From Lactococcus hircilactis (GTDB lineage: Bacteria; Bacillota; Bacilli; Lactobacillales; Streptococcaceae), in contig NZ_WITJ01000006.1 of assembly GCF_009601015.1 (NCBI RefSeq), positions 62,001-126,000 of the forward strand: DNA of 64,000 nucleotides. The letters are read 5' to 3'. The position numbers and the translations under genes are program-made. The notes under the pieces were generated by a model that had not been told where the DNA came from, did no database searches, and was given only the letters and a program-made list of their open reading frames with translations. Below are positions 22,080 to 30,061 of this stretch, piece by piece (positions within the stretch are counted from its first letter, which is position 1; each line of letters begins with the position of its first letter).

Positions 22080-22108
22080 TTGTCAAAACGGATGAATTAG
22101 TGTAAAAT
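22080..22108 (+). promoter_or_regulatory. promoter of dedA
   Basis: TTGTCA (22080-22085), 17-base spacer, TAAAAT (22103-22108), 50 bases before the ATG. Confidence 0.7.
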
Positions 22109-22158
22109 TGAGAAAGTGACTTGTTTGCTAAAAAATTGGAAGAAAACAGGAATGTAAT

Positions 22159-22809
22159 ATGTTGATAAATTTATCTGTCTTTGGTTTTTTTAATGAATGG
22201 ATCGCCCACTTTTTAAGTACGCCAGGTGCGCATTTTTGGGTTTATGTTTTACTTGGAGCGATTATTTTTATTGAAACAGGACTTGTGATTTTTCCATTTT
22301 TACCAGGAGATTCGATTTTGTTTTTTGTTGGATCAATGGCTGCGCTATATCCAGGTAAATTATCCCTTTTTTGGTTGATGGTAATCATGGGAACGATTGC
22401 GTTTTTAGCTAACGTTTTAAATTATGAAATTGGACGACGGTTTGGGGATGTGATTCCAAAGCACCCGAAATTGAGTCGATTTTTAAAACCTGAATATATG
22501 GATGAAGCGCATCTCTTCTTTAAAAAATGGGGCGCTTGGGCGATCTTTTTGGGACGATTTATGCCAATTATTCGAACCATTATTCCATTTACAGCGGGGG
22601 CTGGTAAAATGCCACAGAAAAAATTCTTATTTTTCAACTTTTTAGGTGGTTTTTCTTGGGTCATTGTTGCACTTGGGGCGGGATTTTTGTTTGGACAAGT
22701 CCCATTCATTAAGAAAAATTTTGAATTTGTGATGATTATGATTGTGATCATTTCACTATTGCCTGCAGTAATTGGTGGGGCTAGAAAATATTTTTCTTTG
22801 AAAAAATGA
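22159..22809 (+). CDS. DedA-family membrane protein
   Basis: 216 residues with about five membrane segments including re-entrant helices. Family signatures: FPFLPGDSILFFVGSMAA near 50, then FFKKWGAWAIFLGRFMPIIRTIIPFTAGAGKM near 115-145, with the conserved Arg/Pro/Gly residues of the SNARE-associated domain. DedA proteins recycle undecaprenyl phosphate or translocate lipids across the membrane. A second DedA protein is encoded at 50128. It stands just before aroE. Confidence 0.9.
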   Translation: MLINLSVFGFFNEWIAHFLSTPGAHFWVYVLLGAIIFIETGLVIFPFLPGDSILFFVGSMAALYPGKLSLFWLMVIMGTIAFLANVLNYEIGRRFGDVIPKHPKLSRFLKPEYMDEAHLFFKKWGAWAIFLGRFMPIIRTIIPFTAGAGKMPQKKFLFFNFLGGFSWVIVALGAGFLFGQVPFIKKNFEFVMIMIVIISLLPAVIGGARKYFSLKK

Positions 22810-22906
22810 TGTTTTCTTTAATAGAAAAAATGACTATAAAAGGATATAATAGTATTTACAAATTACTTTTATTTGTAAGTGCTATTTTTTTCATTAAGGA
22901 GCTTGC

Positions 22907-23845
22907 ATGGAAATTTCTGGATTCACAAAAATGGCGGCGGTGGTTGCTCGCCCAATCAAACACTCACTTTCTCCTTTCATTCATAATGCTGCATTTTCAA
23001 AAACACAAACGGATGGCGTTTATTTGGCGTGGGATGTCGCAAAAGAAGATCTTCCTGATATGATTGCAAATATAAAAAAGCTAGACATGTACGGAATTAA
23101 TCTTTCGATGCCGTATAAGCAAGAAGCGATGCCGTATATGGACGAGTTGACTGAGGAGGCAAGGGTGATTGGTGCGATCAATACAGTCGCATTGATTGAT
23201 GGAAAATTAATCGGACATAATACAGATGGCATTGGATTTTTTAAAGCATTGGATGCTCATCATTTTTCGATGAAAAATCAAGAACTCACGATTTTAGGCG
23301 GCGGCGGAGCTGCGATTGCAATTATTGCACAAGCGGCACTTCTTCAAGCGAAAGCGATTCATGTTTTTGCACGGCACTCACAGTCGTATGAGCCACTAAA
23401 GGCACGTCTTGAACTTCTGTCAGCACTGACAAAAGTCCCAATCGATTTAACGGCGCTTTATCATCCAGAAAATAATCAAAATCAGCAAAAAGATGCGCGC
23501 AATCAGCAGCAGACAAAAAAAGAAGAAGGATTGAAACAGCTTTTACAAGATAAAATAAACGCTTCTTGTCTTTTGGTTAATGCAACCTCAGTCGGGATGG
23601 AGGAAAAACAACTGCCGTTGTCCGAAAATATAAAACTTCATCCACAGATGCTTGTGGTAGATGTGATTTATAAAGTTCTTGAAACGCCCTTTTTAAAATG
23701 GGCAAAAAATCAAAATGTTACTGCGCTCAATGGACTTGGGATGCTCTTGTATCAAGCTGCTGAAAGTTTTGAAATGTGGACGGGTAAAAAAATGCCTGTT
23801 GAAGAAATAAAAAATGAATTAAAAATGAAAATCGAAAAGAGTTAA
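22907..23845 (+). CDS. aroE: shikimate 5-dehydrogenase
   Basis: 312 residues; NADPH-dependent reduction of 3-dehydroshikimate. N-terminal substrate domain with [12 protein letters not shown] (Ser residues that bind shikimate) and [15 protein letters not shown], whose Lys is catalytic; [21 protein letters not shown] follows, then the Rossmann glycine loop [14 protein letters not shown] precedes the ATG. The protein is about 25 residues longer than usual because of a palindrome-encoded L171-S-A-L-T175 followed by a Gln/Asn/Lys-rich linker (about 187-207) in the NADPH domain. First gene of the first aro cluster. Confidence 0.93.
   Translation: MEISGFTKMAAVVARPIKHSLSPFIHNAAFSKTQTDGVYLAWDVAKEDLPDMIANIKKLDMYGINLSMPYKQEAMPYMDELTEEARVIGAINTVALIDGKLIGHNTDGIGFFKALDAHHFSMKNQELTILGGGGAAIAIIAQAALLQAKAIHVFARHSQSYEPLKARLELLSALTKVPIDLTALYHPENNQNQQKDARNQQQTKKEEGLKQLLQDKINASCLLVNATSVGMEEKQLPLSENIKLHPQMLVVDVIYKVLETPFLKWAKNQNVTALNGLGMLLYQAAESFEMWTGKKMPVEEIKNELKMKIEKS
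23418..23431. repeat. iterated palindrome TGTCAGCACTGACA, in CDS
   Basis: Perfect copy (central CA) in aroE, read as L171-S-A-L-T175, shortly before a low-complexity insertion. Confidence 0.9.
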
Positions 23846-23858
23846 AGGAGAAGGTCTT

Positions 23859-24926
23859 ATGAAATTAAACGTGAATTTAAAAACACATCCGTATGATTTG
23901 ATCATTGAGCGCGCAAGTCTTACTACTGCAGGAAACTGGGTTGCATCACTTTGGAATAAGCAAAAGATTTTACTCATTTCAGATGATCATGTGTTTCCTT
24001 TATATGGTCAAACAGTGGAGCAATCACTGCTTGATCAAGGATTTGAAGTGGCACACTTTGTTTTTAAAGCAGGGGAAGCCAGTAAAAATTTAAACACTGC
24101 CAATGAAGCGTGGAGTGCTTGTGCTGCGGCAAATTTGACACGTTCAGACGGTGTTATTGCACTGGGAGGTGGCGTTGTTGGAGATTTGGCTGCTTTTGTT
24201 GCCTCAACATATATGCGTGGCATTCATTTTTTGCAAATTCCAACGAGCTTAACCGCACAAGTGGATAGCTCGATTGGAGGGAAAACAGCAATTAATTCGG
24301 AGGTGGCTAAAAATATGATTGGAACATTTACTCAACCAGATGGGGTTTTGATTGATCCAGATGTGTTGACGACACTTGGAACGCGTGAATTTTGTGAAGG
24401 TGTTGGAGAAGTCATCAAATGTGGATTGATTGCTGATCGTGAACTTTGGGAGTTGCTTAAATCCGCGAAAAATGCACAAGATTTACTCGAAAATCATGCT
24501 GAAGCAATCATTTATCGCTCTTGTGAGGTGAAACGCAAGGTGGTTGTGGAAGATGAGCATGATTATGGCGTGAGATTACATCTGAATTTTGGACATACCA
24601 TCGGACATGCAGTTGAATTAACAGCAGGCTATGGTCAAGTGATGCACGGAGAAGCTGTGGCAATTGGGATGGTTCAGATTTCTAAAGTTGCAGGAAAAAA
24701 AGGACTCATGCCAGAACATTTATTTCTTGAAATTGCTGAAATGGCACGTAAATTTAATTTGCCAACACAGTATGATCCTTGGGATGAAGCAGCGCTTTTT
24801 CAAGCACTTTTGCATGATAAGAAAGGAAGAGGAAAAAATATTAAAATCATCCTCGTGCCTGAGATCGGACGTGCAGAAATTCATGCGATTGAATTTTCAG
24901 AAATGAAAGCGTATCTTGAAAAGTAA
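23859..24926 (+). CDS. aroB: 3-dehydroquinate synthase
   Basis: 355 residues; converts DAHP to 3-dehydroquinate with NAD and a divalent metal. The NAD-binding [19 protein letters not shown] lies near 101-120, the active-site segment [20 protein letters not shown] near 128-147, and the metal ligands in [22 protein letters not shown] and [24 protein letters not shown] near the end is typical. AAAGGAG precedes the ATG, 13 bases after aroE. Confidence 0.96.
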   Translation: MKLNVNLKTHPYDLIIERASLTTAGNWVASLWNKQKILLISDDHVFPLYGQTVEQSLLDQGFEVAHFVFKAGEASKNLNTANEAWSACAAANLTRSDGVIALGGGVVGDLAAFVASTYMRGIHFLQIPTSLTAQVDSSIGGKTAINSEVAKNMIGTFTQPDGVLIDPDVLTTLGTREFCEGVGEVIKCGLIADRELWELLKSAKNAQDLLENHAEAIIYRSCEVKRKVVVEDEHDYGVRLHLNFGHTIGHAVELTAGYGQVMHGEAVAIGMVQISKVAGKKGLMPEHLFLEIAEMARKFNLPTQYDPWDEAALFQALLHDKKGRGKNIKIILVPEIGRAEIHAIEFSEMKAYLEK

Positions 24927-25002
24927 AATCATCGCACAGCTTTTGATTAAAATAGGAGAGTGAGAGCTCCTTAAAACTCTAAATTAACACTTTGGAGGAG
25001 TA

Positions 25003-25926
25003 ATGTATTTATATCTTGGTTTTGCTTTATTTGGTGGGTTTTTACTTGCCAATCAAAATCCAATCAATGCGGATTTCAAAAAAAGTTTGGGCTCTCCTTT
25101 TATTACTTCAGCCATTTCTAATCTGGTGGGATCCATTTTTCTTGGAATTATTACAGTGACAACGACGCGTCAACTTTTTCCAAGTGTTGGGTTCGTGATG
25201 AGTCATCCTGCATGGATTTGGTTGGGCGGAGTGCTTGGTGGGATTTTTTTAACATCAAATGTCCTACTATTTCCACGATTAGGTGCTGTTCAAACGGTAA
25301 TCTTACCGATTCTTGGGCAAATTTTAATGGGAACTTTGATTGATACTTTTGGGTTTTTTGGCGCACTGCAAATTTCGTTTACAAAAATGCGTTTTTTAGG
25401 AATTTTGATCACTTTAGTGGGCGTTTTTGTTGCTGTCGTCTTTCCTAGTTTTAATAAAAAAAGAGCGTTAGAAAAGCCCAAGCATCTTTTCTTATGGTGG
25501 ATTTGGGCAATCATTGTAGGGGGACTTTCTGCGATTCAACAGGCCATCAATGGCCATTTAGGCGTGCTTTTACATCTCCCAGCACAAGCGGCATTTGCTT
25601 CGTTTTTCATCGGATTTTTAGCGATTTTAGTGGTTTCGATGGTGGTGGATCATCGCATTTTGAAAATTTCTGAACTCAAAAAAGCAAAAGTATGGAATGG
25701 ATTGGGAGGGATGCTTGGTGGATTATTTGTTTTGGCGACCGTCCTTGCTGTTCCTAAGATTGGAGCTGGATTGACCATTATGATGGGACTCATCGGACAG
25801 ATTTTTGGATCAATGTTGGTCCAGCAATTTGGATTTTGGCGCTCTGAGCGTTATCGCGTTCAAATCTGGCAAATGATTGGAATTTTGGTGATGTTATTTG
25901 GAATTATCGTGGTGAAATTTTTATAA
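25003..25926 (+). CDS. DMT-family transporter, YdcZ/DUF606 type, two fused repeats
   Basis: 307 residues with ten hydrophobic segments arranged as two homologous halves of about 150 residues (first half: ANQNPINADFKKSLGSP; second: IQQAINGHLGVLLHLPAQA). YdcZ/DUF606 proteins occur as paired small subunits or as such a fusion; transport substrate is not known. GGAGGAG precedes the ATG. It follows aroB by 76 bases and breaks the aro gene series. Confidence 0.82.
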   Translation: MYLYLGFALFGGFLLANQNPINADFKKSLGSPFITSAISNLVGSIFLGIITVTTTRQLFPSVGFVMSHPAWIWLGGVLGGIFLTSNVLLFPRLGAVQTVILPILGQILMGTLIDTFGFFGALQISFTKMRFLGILITLVGVFVAVVFPSFNKKRALEKPKHLFLWWIWAIIVGGLSAIQQAINGHLGVLLHLPAQAAFASFFIGFLAILVVSMVVDHRILKISELKKAKVWNGLGGMLGGLFVLATVLAVPKIGAGLTIMMGLIGQIFGSMLVQQFGFWRSERYRVQIWQMIGILVMLFGIIVVKFL

Positions 25927-25977
25927 AAATGATGAACGGTTCTTAATGAAGCATTTAGAAAAGAGGAAAAGTAAAAA

Positions 25978-26580
25978 ATGAGTGAGCAAATCATGTTTAA
26001 TCAAAAATCGTTTGAGGTTTTTGATTGTGAAGGGTTAGAGGCGCGGATGGAGAAAATCAGATCTGAAATTCAACCTGTTTTTCAAGCTTTGGGAGAAAAA
26101 TTTTTAGAATTTTTAAATCACAACTCTCCTGAAACGACGTTTTATCTGCACATTGCACAGCACCGCAGAAGAACAACCCATGCACCGGAAAATACCTGGT
26201 CTGCGATTTCAACTCAAAAGCGAGGATATAAGATGGAAGCGCATTTTCAATTGGGAATTTGGCATTCGTACGTTTTTTTGTACTTATCTCTTATCGATCA
26301 GCCTAAAAATCAGGAAAATTATGCAAAGCGGCTAAAACAGGTGAGCTTACCTGAGAATTTTGTCGTTTCAAAAGACCATACGCAAGAAGCATATTTTCCA
26401 AGTCAAGTCTTTTCAGATGTGGTCAATCGATTGGAAAAAGTGAAGAAATCTGAGTTGGAATGTGGTAGAATTTGGAAAGCGGAGAGATTTGATGGAAAAA
26501 ATGATGAGAGAATTTTTTCAGAAATGTTAAAAACAATGGCGGATTTGCTTCCAATTTATGATATTTTAATGAAAGAATGA
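25978..26580 (+). CDS. DUF1054 (YktB-like) protein
   Basis: 200 residues, soluble. [23 protein letters not shown] and [13 protein letters not shown] match the DUF1054 family of Firmicutes, whose function is unknown. No signal peptide or membrane helix. AGAGGAAAAG precedes the ATG. It lies in an apparent operon with the DMT transporter, a HAD hydrolase and aroC. Confidence 0.8.
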   Translation: MSEQIMFNQKSFEVFDCEGLEARMEKIRSEIQPVFQALGEKFLEFLNHNSPETTFYLHIAQHRRRTTHAPENTWSAISTQKRGYKMEAHFQLGIWHSYVFLYLSLIDQPKNQENYAKRLKQVSLPENFVVSKDHTQEAYFPSQVFSDVVNRLEKVKKSELECGRIWKAERFDGKNDERIFSEMLKTMADLLPIYDILMKE

Positions 26581-26587
26581 GTGAAAA

Positions 26588-27199
26588 ATGATAAATTTGA
26601 TATGGGATCTTGATGGAACATTGATCGATTCTTATCCTGTTTTTTTAGAAAGTTTAGAAGCGGTCTTTGAACACCACCATCTTCCTTTTGATCAAAAAGC
26701 GGTCAATCAAACGATCAAAAAGAAATCTGTCAACGCACTTTTAGAGCAACAGCAAGTTGGGTTTGAGCTTTTGAAGCATGAATTTACAATGGTTTCAAAA
26801 ACTAAAAATGATAAAATTACACTGATGCCAGGAGCTAAAGTGGTGCTTGAGTGGACGAAACAATCGGGGGTTCGAAATTTTATTTATACGCATAAGGGGA
26901 AAAATGCGTTTGATTTATTGGATCAACTTGAGATTTCTGGCTTTTTTGAGGAAGTCGTGACGAGTGATCACGGATTTAAACGAAAACCAGATCCTGAAGG
27001 AATTCAATATTTACTTCAAAAGTACCACTTAAACAGACAAGAAACGTATTATGTTGGAGATCGATCACTTGATATTGAAGCCGCACAGCAAGCTTTGGTC
27101 TCATCCATTAAATTTATCGAACATCCTTATTCCATAAAAATCGATCAATTAACGGATCTTATTGATTATTTTAATGATAAAAAAATAAAAACACAATGA
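26588..27199 (+). CDS. HAD-superfamily hydrolase, phosphoglycolate phosphatase-like
   Basis: 203 residues. Motif I WDLDGTLIDSYPV (nucleophile Asp8), motif II FIYTHKG (Thr), motif III Lys in GFKRKPDPEG and motif IV YVGDRSLDIEAA give a complete HAD phosphatase with a helical cap. Physiological substrate unknown. It begins seven bases after the DUF1054 gene. Confidence 0.85.
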   Translation: MINLIWDLDGTLIDSYPVFLESLEAVFEHHHLPFDQKAVNQTIKKKSVNALLEQQQVGFELLKHEFTMVSKTKNDKITLMPGAKVVLEWTKQSGVRNFIYTHKGKNAFDLLDQLEISGFFEEVVTSDHGFKRKPDPEGIQYLLQKYHLNRQETYYVGDRSLDIEAAQQALVSSIKFIEHPYSIKIDQLTDLIDYFNDKKIKTQ

Positions 27200-27242
27200 A
27201 TGAAACATTTAAATGAGCGTTGAAAACAAAAAAGGAGAAAAA

Positions 27243-28415
27243 ATGAGATATTTTACAGCTGGAGAGTCCCATGGACCACGCTTGACTGCGATTATTGAGG
27301 GAGTGCCAGCAGGGCTTCCACTCTTGGCACAAGACATTAATAGTGAACTCAAGCGACGTCAGGGCGGTTATGGGCGCGGAGGGCGGATGAAAATTGAGTC
27401 TGATTGCGTCGAGATTACCAGTGGCGTGCGTCACGGAAAAACGATCGGTAGCCCCATTACTTTGTCGGTGATTAATAAAGATTTCAAAAATTGGACGCAG
27501 ATTATGGCTGTAGAGGATGTCCCTGACAAGATTAAATTGCAGCGCAAATTGACAAAACCACGTCCTGGACATGCTGATTTGGTCGGCGGGATGAAATATG
27601 ATTTTGAGGATTTACGTAATGTATTGGAGCGCTCTAGTGCGCGTGAAACGACCATGCGTGTGGCTGTTGGTGCCGTCGCAAAGAAGCTTTTAAGTGAGCT
27701 TGGGATTGACATTGGCAATCACATTGTTAATTTTGGTGGATTTGACGTTTCTGTCAGTACTGACAGAAATTTGACGGTAAAAGAAATCCATGCGTCAGCA
27801 CTGACAAACGATTTGTCCCTTGTTAATTTAGATCAAGCACAAGAAATTCGTGCCTATATTGATGAGATCAAAAAAGCGGGCGATACAATTGGTGGAATTG
27901 TTGAAGTGCGTGTAGAAAATGTCCCTGCAGGGTTGGGTTCTTATGTTCAATTTGATCGGAAATTGGATGCAAAAATTGCAAGTGCTGTGGTGTCAATTAA
28001 TGCATTCAAAGGTGTGGAATTTGGGTTAGGATTTGAAGCAGGAAAACGGCGTGGTTCAGAAGTGATGGATGAGATTTTCTGGGATGAATCACAAGGCTAC
28101 ACGAGAAAATCAGATCGCTTAGGTGGATTTGAAGGTGGGATGACAAATGGCGAGCAGTTGATTGTGCGCGGTGTGATGAAGCCCATTCCCACACTTTATA
28201 AGCCTTTGATGTCTGTGGATACGAAAACTCATCAGCCCTACAAAGCATCCGTTGAGCGCTCAGATCCGACCGCATTGCCAGCAGCTGGTGTGGTGATGGA
28301 AAATGTTGTTGCCACAGTTTTGGCACAAGAAATCTGTGAAAAATTTCCATCGGATAACTTTAGTGAACTTCTGTCAGCACTGACAGCGTACAAAAAACGG
28401 TTAAAAGAATATTAA
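27243..28415 (+). CDS. aroC: chorismate synthase
   Basis: 390 residues; FMN-dependent 1,4-elimination of EPSP to chorismate. The N-terminus [12 protein letters not shown], then [11 protein letters not shown], and [26 protein letters not shown] are the family signatures; [10 protein letters not shown] and the C-terminal [11 protein letters not shown] complete it. ATG 27243 is placed after AAAGGAG; an in-frame ATG ten codons upstream lacks a site. Two perfect palindromes (27752, 28372) and one with a single change (27793) lie in the gene, in the middle insert region and at the C-terminus. Confidence 0.96.
   Translation: MRYFTAGESHGPRLTAIIEGVPAGLPLLAQDINSELKRRQGGYGRGGRMKIESDCVEITSGVRHGKTIGSPITLSVINKDFKNWTQIMAVEDVPDKIKLQRKLTKPRPGHADLVGGMKYDFEDLRNVLERSSARETTMRVAVGAVAKKLLSELGIDIGNHIVNFGGFDVSVSTDRNLTVKEIHASALTNDLSLVNLDQAQEIRAYIDEIKKAGDTIGGIVEVRVENVPAGLGSYVQFDRKLDAKIASAVVSINAFKGVEFGLGFEAGKRRGSEVMDEIFWDESQGYTRKSDRLGGFEGGMTNGEQLIVRGVMKPIPTLYKPLMSVDTKTHQPYKASVERSDPTALPAAGVVMENVVATVLAQEICEKFPSDNFSELLSALTAYKKRLKEY
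27752..27765. repeat. iterated palindrome TGTCAGTACTGACA, in CDS
   Basis: Perfect copy in aroC, read as V171-S-T-D-R175. A second, nearly perfect copy (CGTCAGCACTGACA, 27793-27806, read as A-S-A-L-T) follows 27 bases later in the other frame. Confidence 0.9.
28372..28385. repeat. iterated palindrome TGTCAGCACTGACA, in CDS
   Basis: Perfect copy near the 3' end of aroC, read as L377-S-A-L-T381, 10 codons from the stop. Confidence 0.9.
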
Positions 28416-28435
28416 GAGAAGAGAAATCAAAACAA

Positions 28436-28693
28436 ATGAATTCATCACTAGATCAAATTAAAGTCATGATCAATAAAAGAGAACTTATGATTTTTGATGA
28501 GATGCGCGAGTGCAATCAATTTATCGATAGTTTTACAATTGATTTTTATGATAATATCATTTTTGGAACGCCAAAAGAAACTTATCCAGATAAGATTGAA
28601 ATGTCCATTATTTTTTATAATCCAAAAACGCAGAAACCTAAAGGGCAAGAAGTGGTTCTATTAGATGTTGAGATGCCTAAAGAAAAAAACTAG
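28436..28693 (+). CDS. small protein of unknown function
   Basis: 85 residues, acidic, without signal peptide or membrane helix; predicted mixed helix/strand (IKVMINKRELMIFDEMREC, then FTIDFYDNIIFGTPKE). GAGAAGAG before the ATG is a weak ribosome site. It lies 20 bases after aroC and its stop falls in a terminator stem, so it seems to end the aroE-aroC unit. No family recognised. Confidence 0.55.
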   Translation: MNSSLDQIKVMINKRELMIFDEMRECNQFIDSFTIDFYDNIIFGTPKETYPDKIEMSIIFYNPKTQKPKGQEVVLLDVEMPKEKN

Positions 28694-28712
28694 TCAATGC
28701 TAGTTTTTTTTA
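28684..28712 (+). terminator. terminator of the first aro cluster
   Basis: AAACTAG (28687-28693) pairs with CTAGTTT (28700-28706) around TCAATG, followed by a run of T to 28711. Confidence 0.85.
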
Positions 28713-28717
28713 ATATC

Positions 28718-28731
28718 TTACAAATTTGTAA
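28718..28731 (+). promoter_or_regulatory. BceR/YxdJ-type response-regulator operator
   Basis: TTACA-AATT-TGTAA matches the TNACA-N4-TGTAA inverted repeat bound by BceR-like regulators, and extends to a 16-bp perfect palindrome (28717-28732). It lies about 55 bases upstream of the yxeA-like gene. The -10 could be TAAAAT (28754) or TATAAA (28765); a good -35 is missing, as expected for an activated promoter. Confidence 0.75.
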
Positions 28732-28787
28732 GTTTATGTCATCGAATTCTTGATAAAATGAAGATATAAAATAAAGAGGATAAAAAA

Positions 28788-29144
28788 ATGAAAAAAGTAC
28801 TTATTGGTATGGTTGGTTTCATTATTGTGATTTGTGGTTTGGGCTATGGATGGTATCAGATGAGCTATGGTGGAACTCAGTATTATGTTCAGATCAGACA
28901 AGATGGTGAAAAAAAGATTGAGAAAAGTGATACAGGAGAAAAATTTGATTTTTATTATTATCATCAAAACGCTTATGATAAAAATGGAAAATCAAAAATG
29001 GTTCTTTTTTCAGCAGACCACAATCTCAAGCACGACGCTTATCTTAAATTAACATATAATGCCAAAAAAGGCGTGACAAGCTGGGAAGAAGTAAAAGAAA
29101 GTCAACTTCCAAGTCCAACTGCAAAAGCATTGAAAGCAAAATAA
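28788..29144 (+). CDS. YxeA-family (DUF1093) secreted protein
   Basis: 118 residues: an N-terminal signal/membrane helix (about 3-22, uncleaved or weakly cleaved) and a small beta-rich domain with YYVQIRQDGEKK and FDFYYYHQNAYDKNGK, the YxeA pattern. In Bacillus subtilis yxeA accompanies the yxdJKLM peptide-sensing module, and here too it is followed by the ABC transporter and two-component genes. It carries AAAGAGGA before its ATG and is the first gene after the operator. Confidence 0.82.
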   Translation: MKKVLIGMVGFIIVICGLGYGWYQMSYGGTQYYVQIRQDGEKKIEKSDTGEKFDFYYYHQNAYDKNGKSKMVLFSADHNLKHDAYLKLTYNAKKGVTSWEEVKESQLPSPTAKALKAK

Positions 29145-29154
29145 AGGAGTAAAA

Positions 29155-29286
29155 ATGATGACGTTTTTTCAATTAGATATCGCTTTATTATCATTTACCG
29201 CAATAGCTGTAAGTCTTATGGCAGGCTGTTTATCTTATAGTATTCACACAGTGAAAAAGAAATTAGTAAAAGAAGAGGAAGATTAA
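29155..29286 (+). CDS. 43-residue single-span membrane peptide
   Basis: A short frame from ATG 29155 (second ATG at 29158) to TAA 29284-29286 with AAAGGAG six bases upstream. The product begins MMTFFQLDIALL, has one membrane helix of about 22 residues and ends in a charged tail KKKLVKEEED. It fits exactly between the yxeA-like gene and the ATPase gene, which starts one base after its stop, so it is almost certainly translated with them. A sensor or transporter accessory role is an inference. Confidence 0.7.
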   Translation: MMTFFQLDIALLSFTAIAVSLMAGCLSYSIHTVKKKLVKEEED

Positions 29287-29287
29287 A

Positions 29288-30061
29288 ATGTTATTAGAAG
29301 TGAAACATCTCAAAAAAGTATTTAAAACGCGGTTTTCTAAAGAGGAAACGACGGCTTTAGTTGATATTGATTTTAGTGTGGAAGAAGGCGAATATATCGC
29401 CATTATGGGAGAATCTGGATCTGGAAAAACAACGCTGTTAAATATTCTCTCCACATTAGAACGGCCCACGCAAGGTCAAGTTTTACTTAATGGGGAAGAA
29501 ATTACGGCCATAAAAGAAAATCAGTTGTCAAGTTTTAGACGTGATCATCTTGGATTTGTTTTTCAAGAGTTTAATTTGTTAGACACATTGAGTGTACGAG
29601 ATAATATTTATCTTCCACTGGTTTTATCAAAACAAGCCCCGGAATTGATGAAAACGCGTTTAGATGCATTAGCGCCAAAATTAGCCATTTCAGAATTACT
29701 TGATAAACAACCTTTTGAGCTGTCAGGAGGACAAAAACAACGTGTTGCTGTAGCGCGCGCTTTGATTAGTCAACCTGATTTAGTTCTTGCTGATGAACCA
29801 ACCGCAGCGCTTGACTTTAAGAATTCAGAAAATCTACTTGAATTGTTTGAAGAAATCAATAAAAGTGGACAAACCATCATCATGGTGACACACTCTACTC
29901 TTGCAGCAAGTCATGCAAAACGCGTTTTGTTCATTAAAGATGGCGTACTTTATCATCAATTGTACCGCGGAGAAAAAAATTCACAAGCATTTGCTAAAGA
30001 AATCACGCTATCAATGACATCATTTTTAGGAACCAGCGCGCAAGGAGAACAACATGCTTAG
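29288..30061 (+). CDS. ABC transporter ATP-binding protein, BceA/YxdL type
   Basis: 257 residues with Walker A GESGSGKTT near 41-49, signature LSGGQKQR near 145, Walker B LVLADEPTAALD and the switch His in VTHS. The sequence belongs to the MacB/LolD-like group used in antimicrobial-peptide detoxification modules. Its stop overlaps the permease start by eight bases. Confidence 0.88.
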   Translation: MLLEVKHLKKVFKTRFSKEETTALVDIDFSVEEGEYIAIMGESGSGKTTLLNILSTLERPTQGQVLLNGEEITAIKENQLSSFRRDHLGFVFQEFNLLDTLSVRDNIYLPLVLSKQAPELMKTRLDALAPKLAISELLDKQPFELSGGQKQRVAVARALISQPDLVLADEPTAALDFKNSENLLELFEEINKSGQTIIMVTHSTLAASHAKRVLFIKDGVLYHQLYRGEKNSQAFAKEITLSMTSFLGTSAQGEQHA

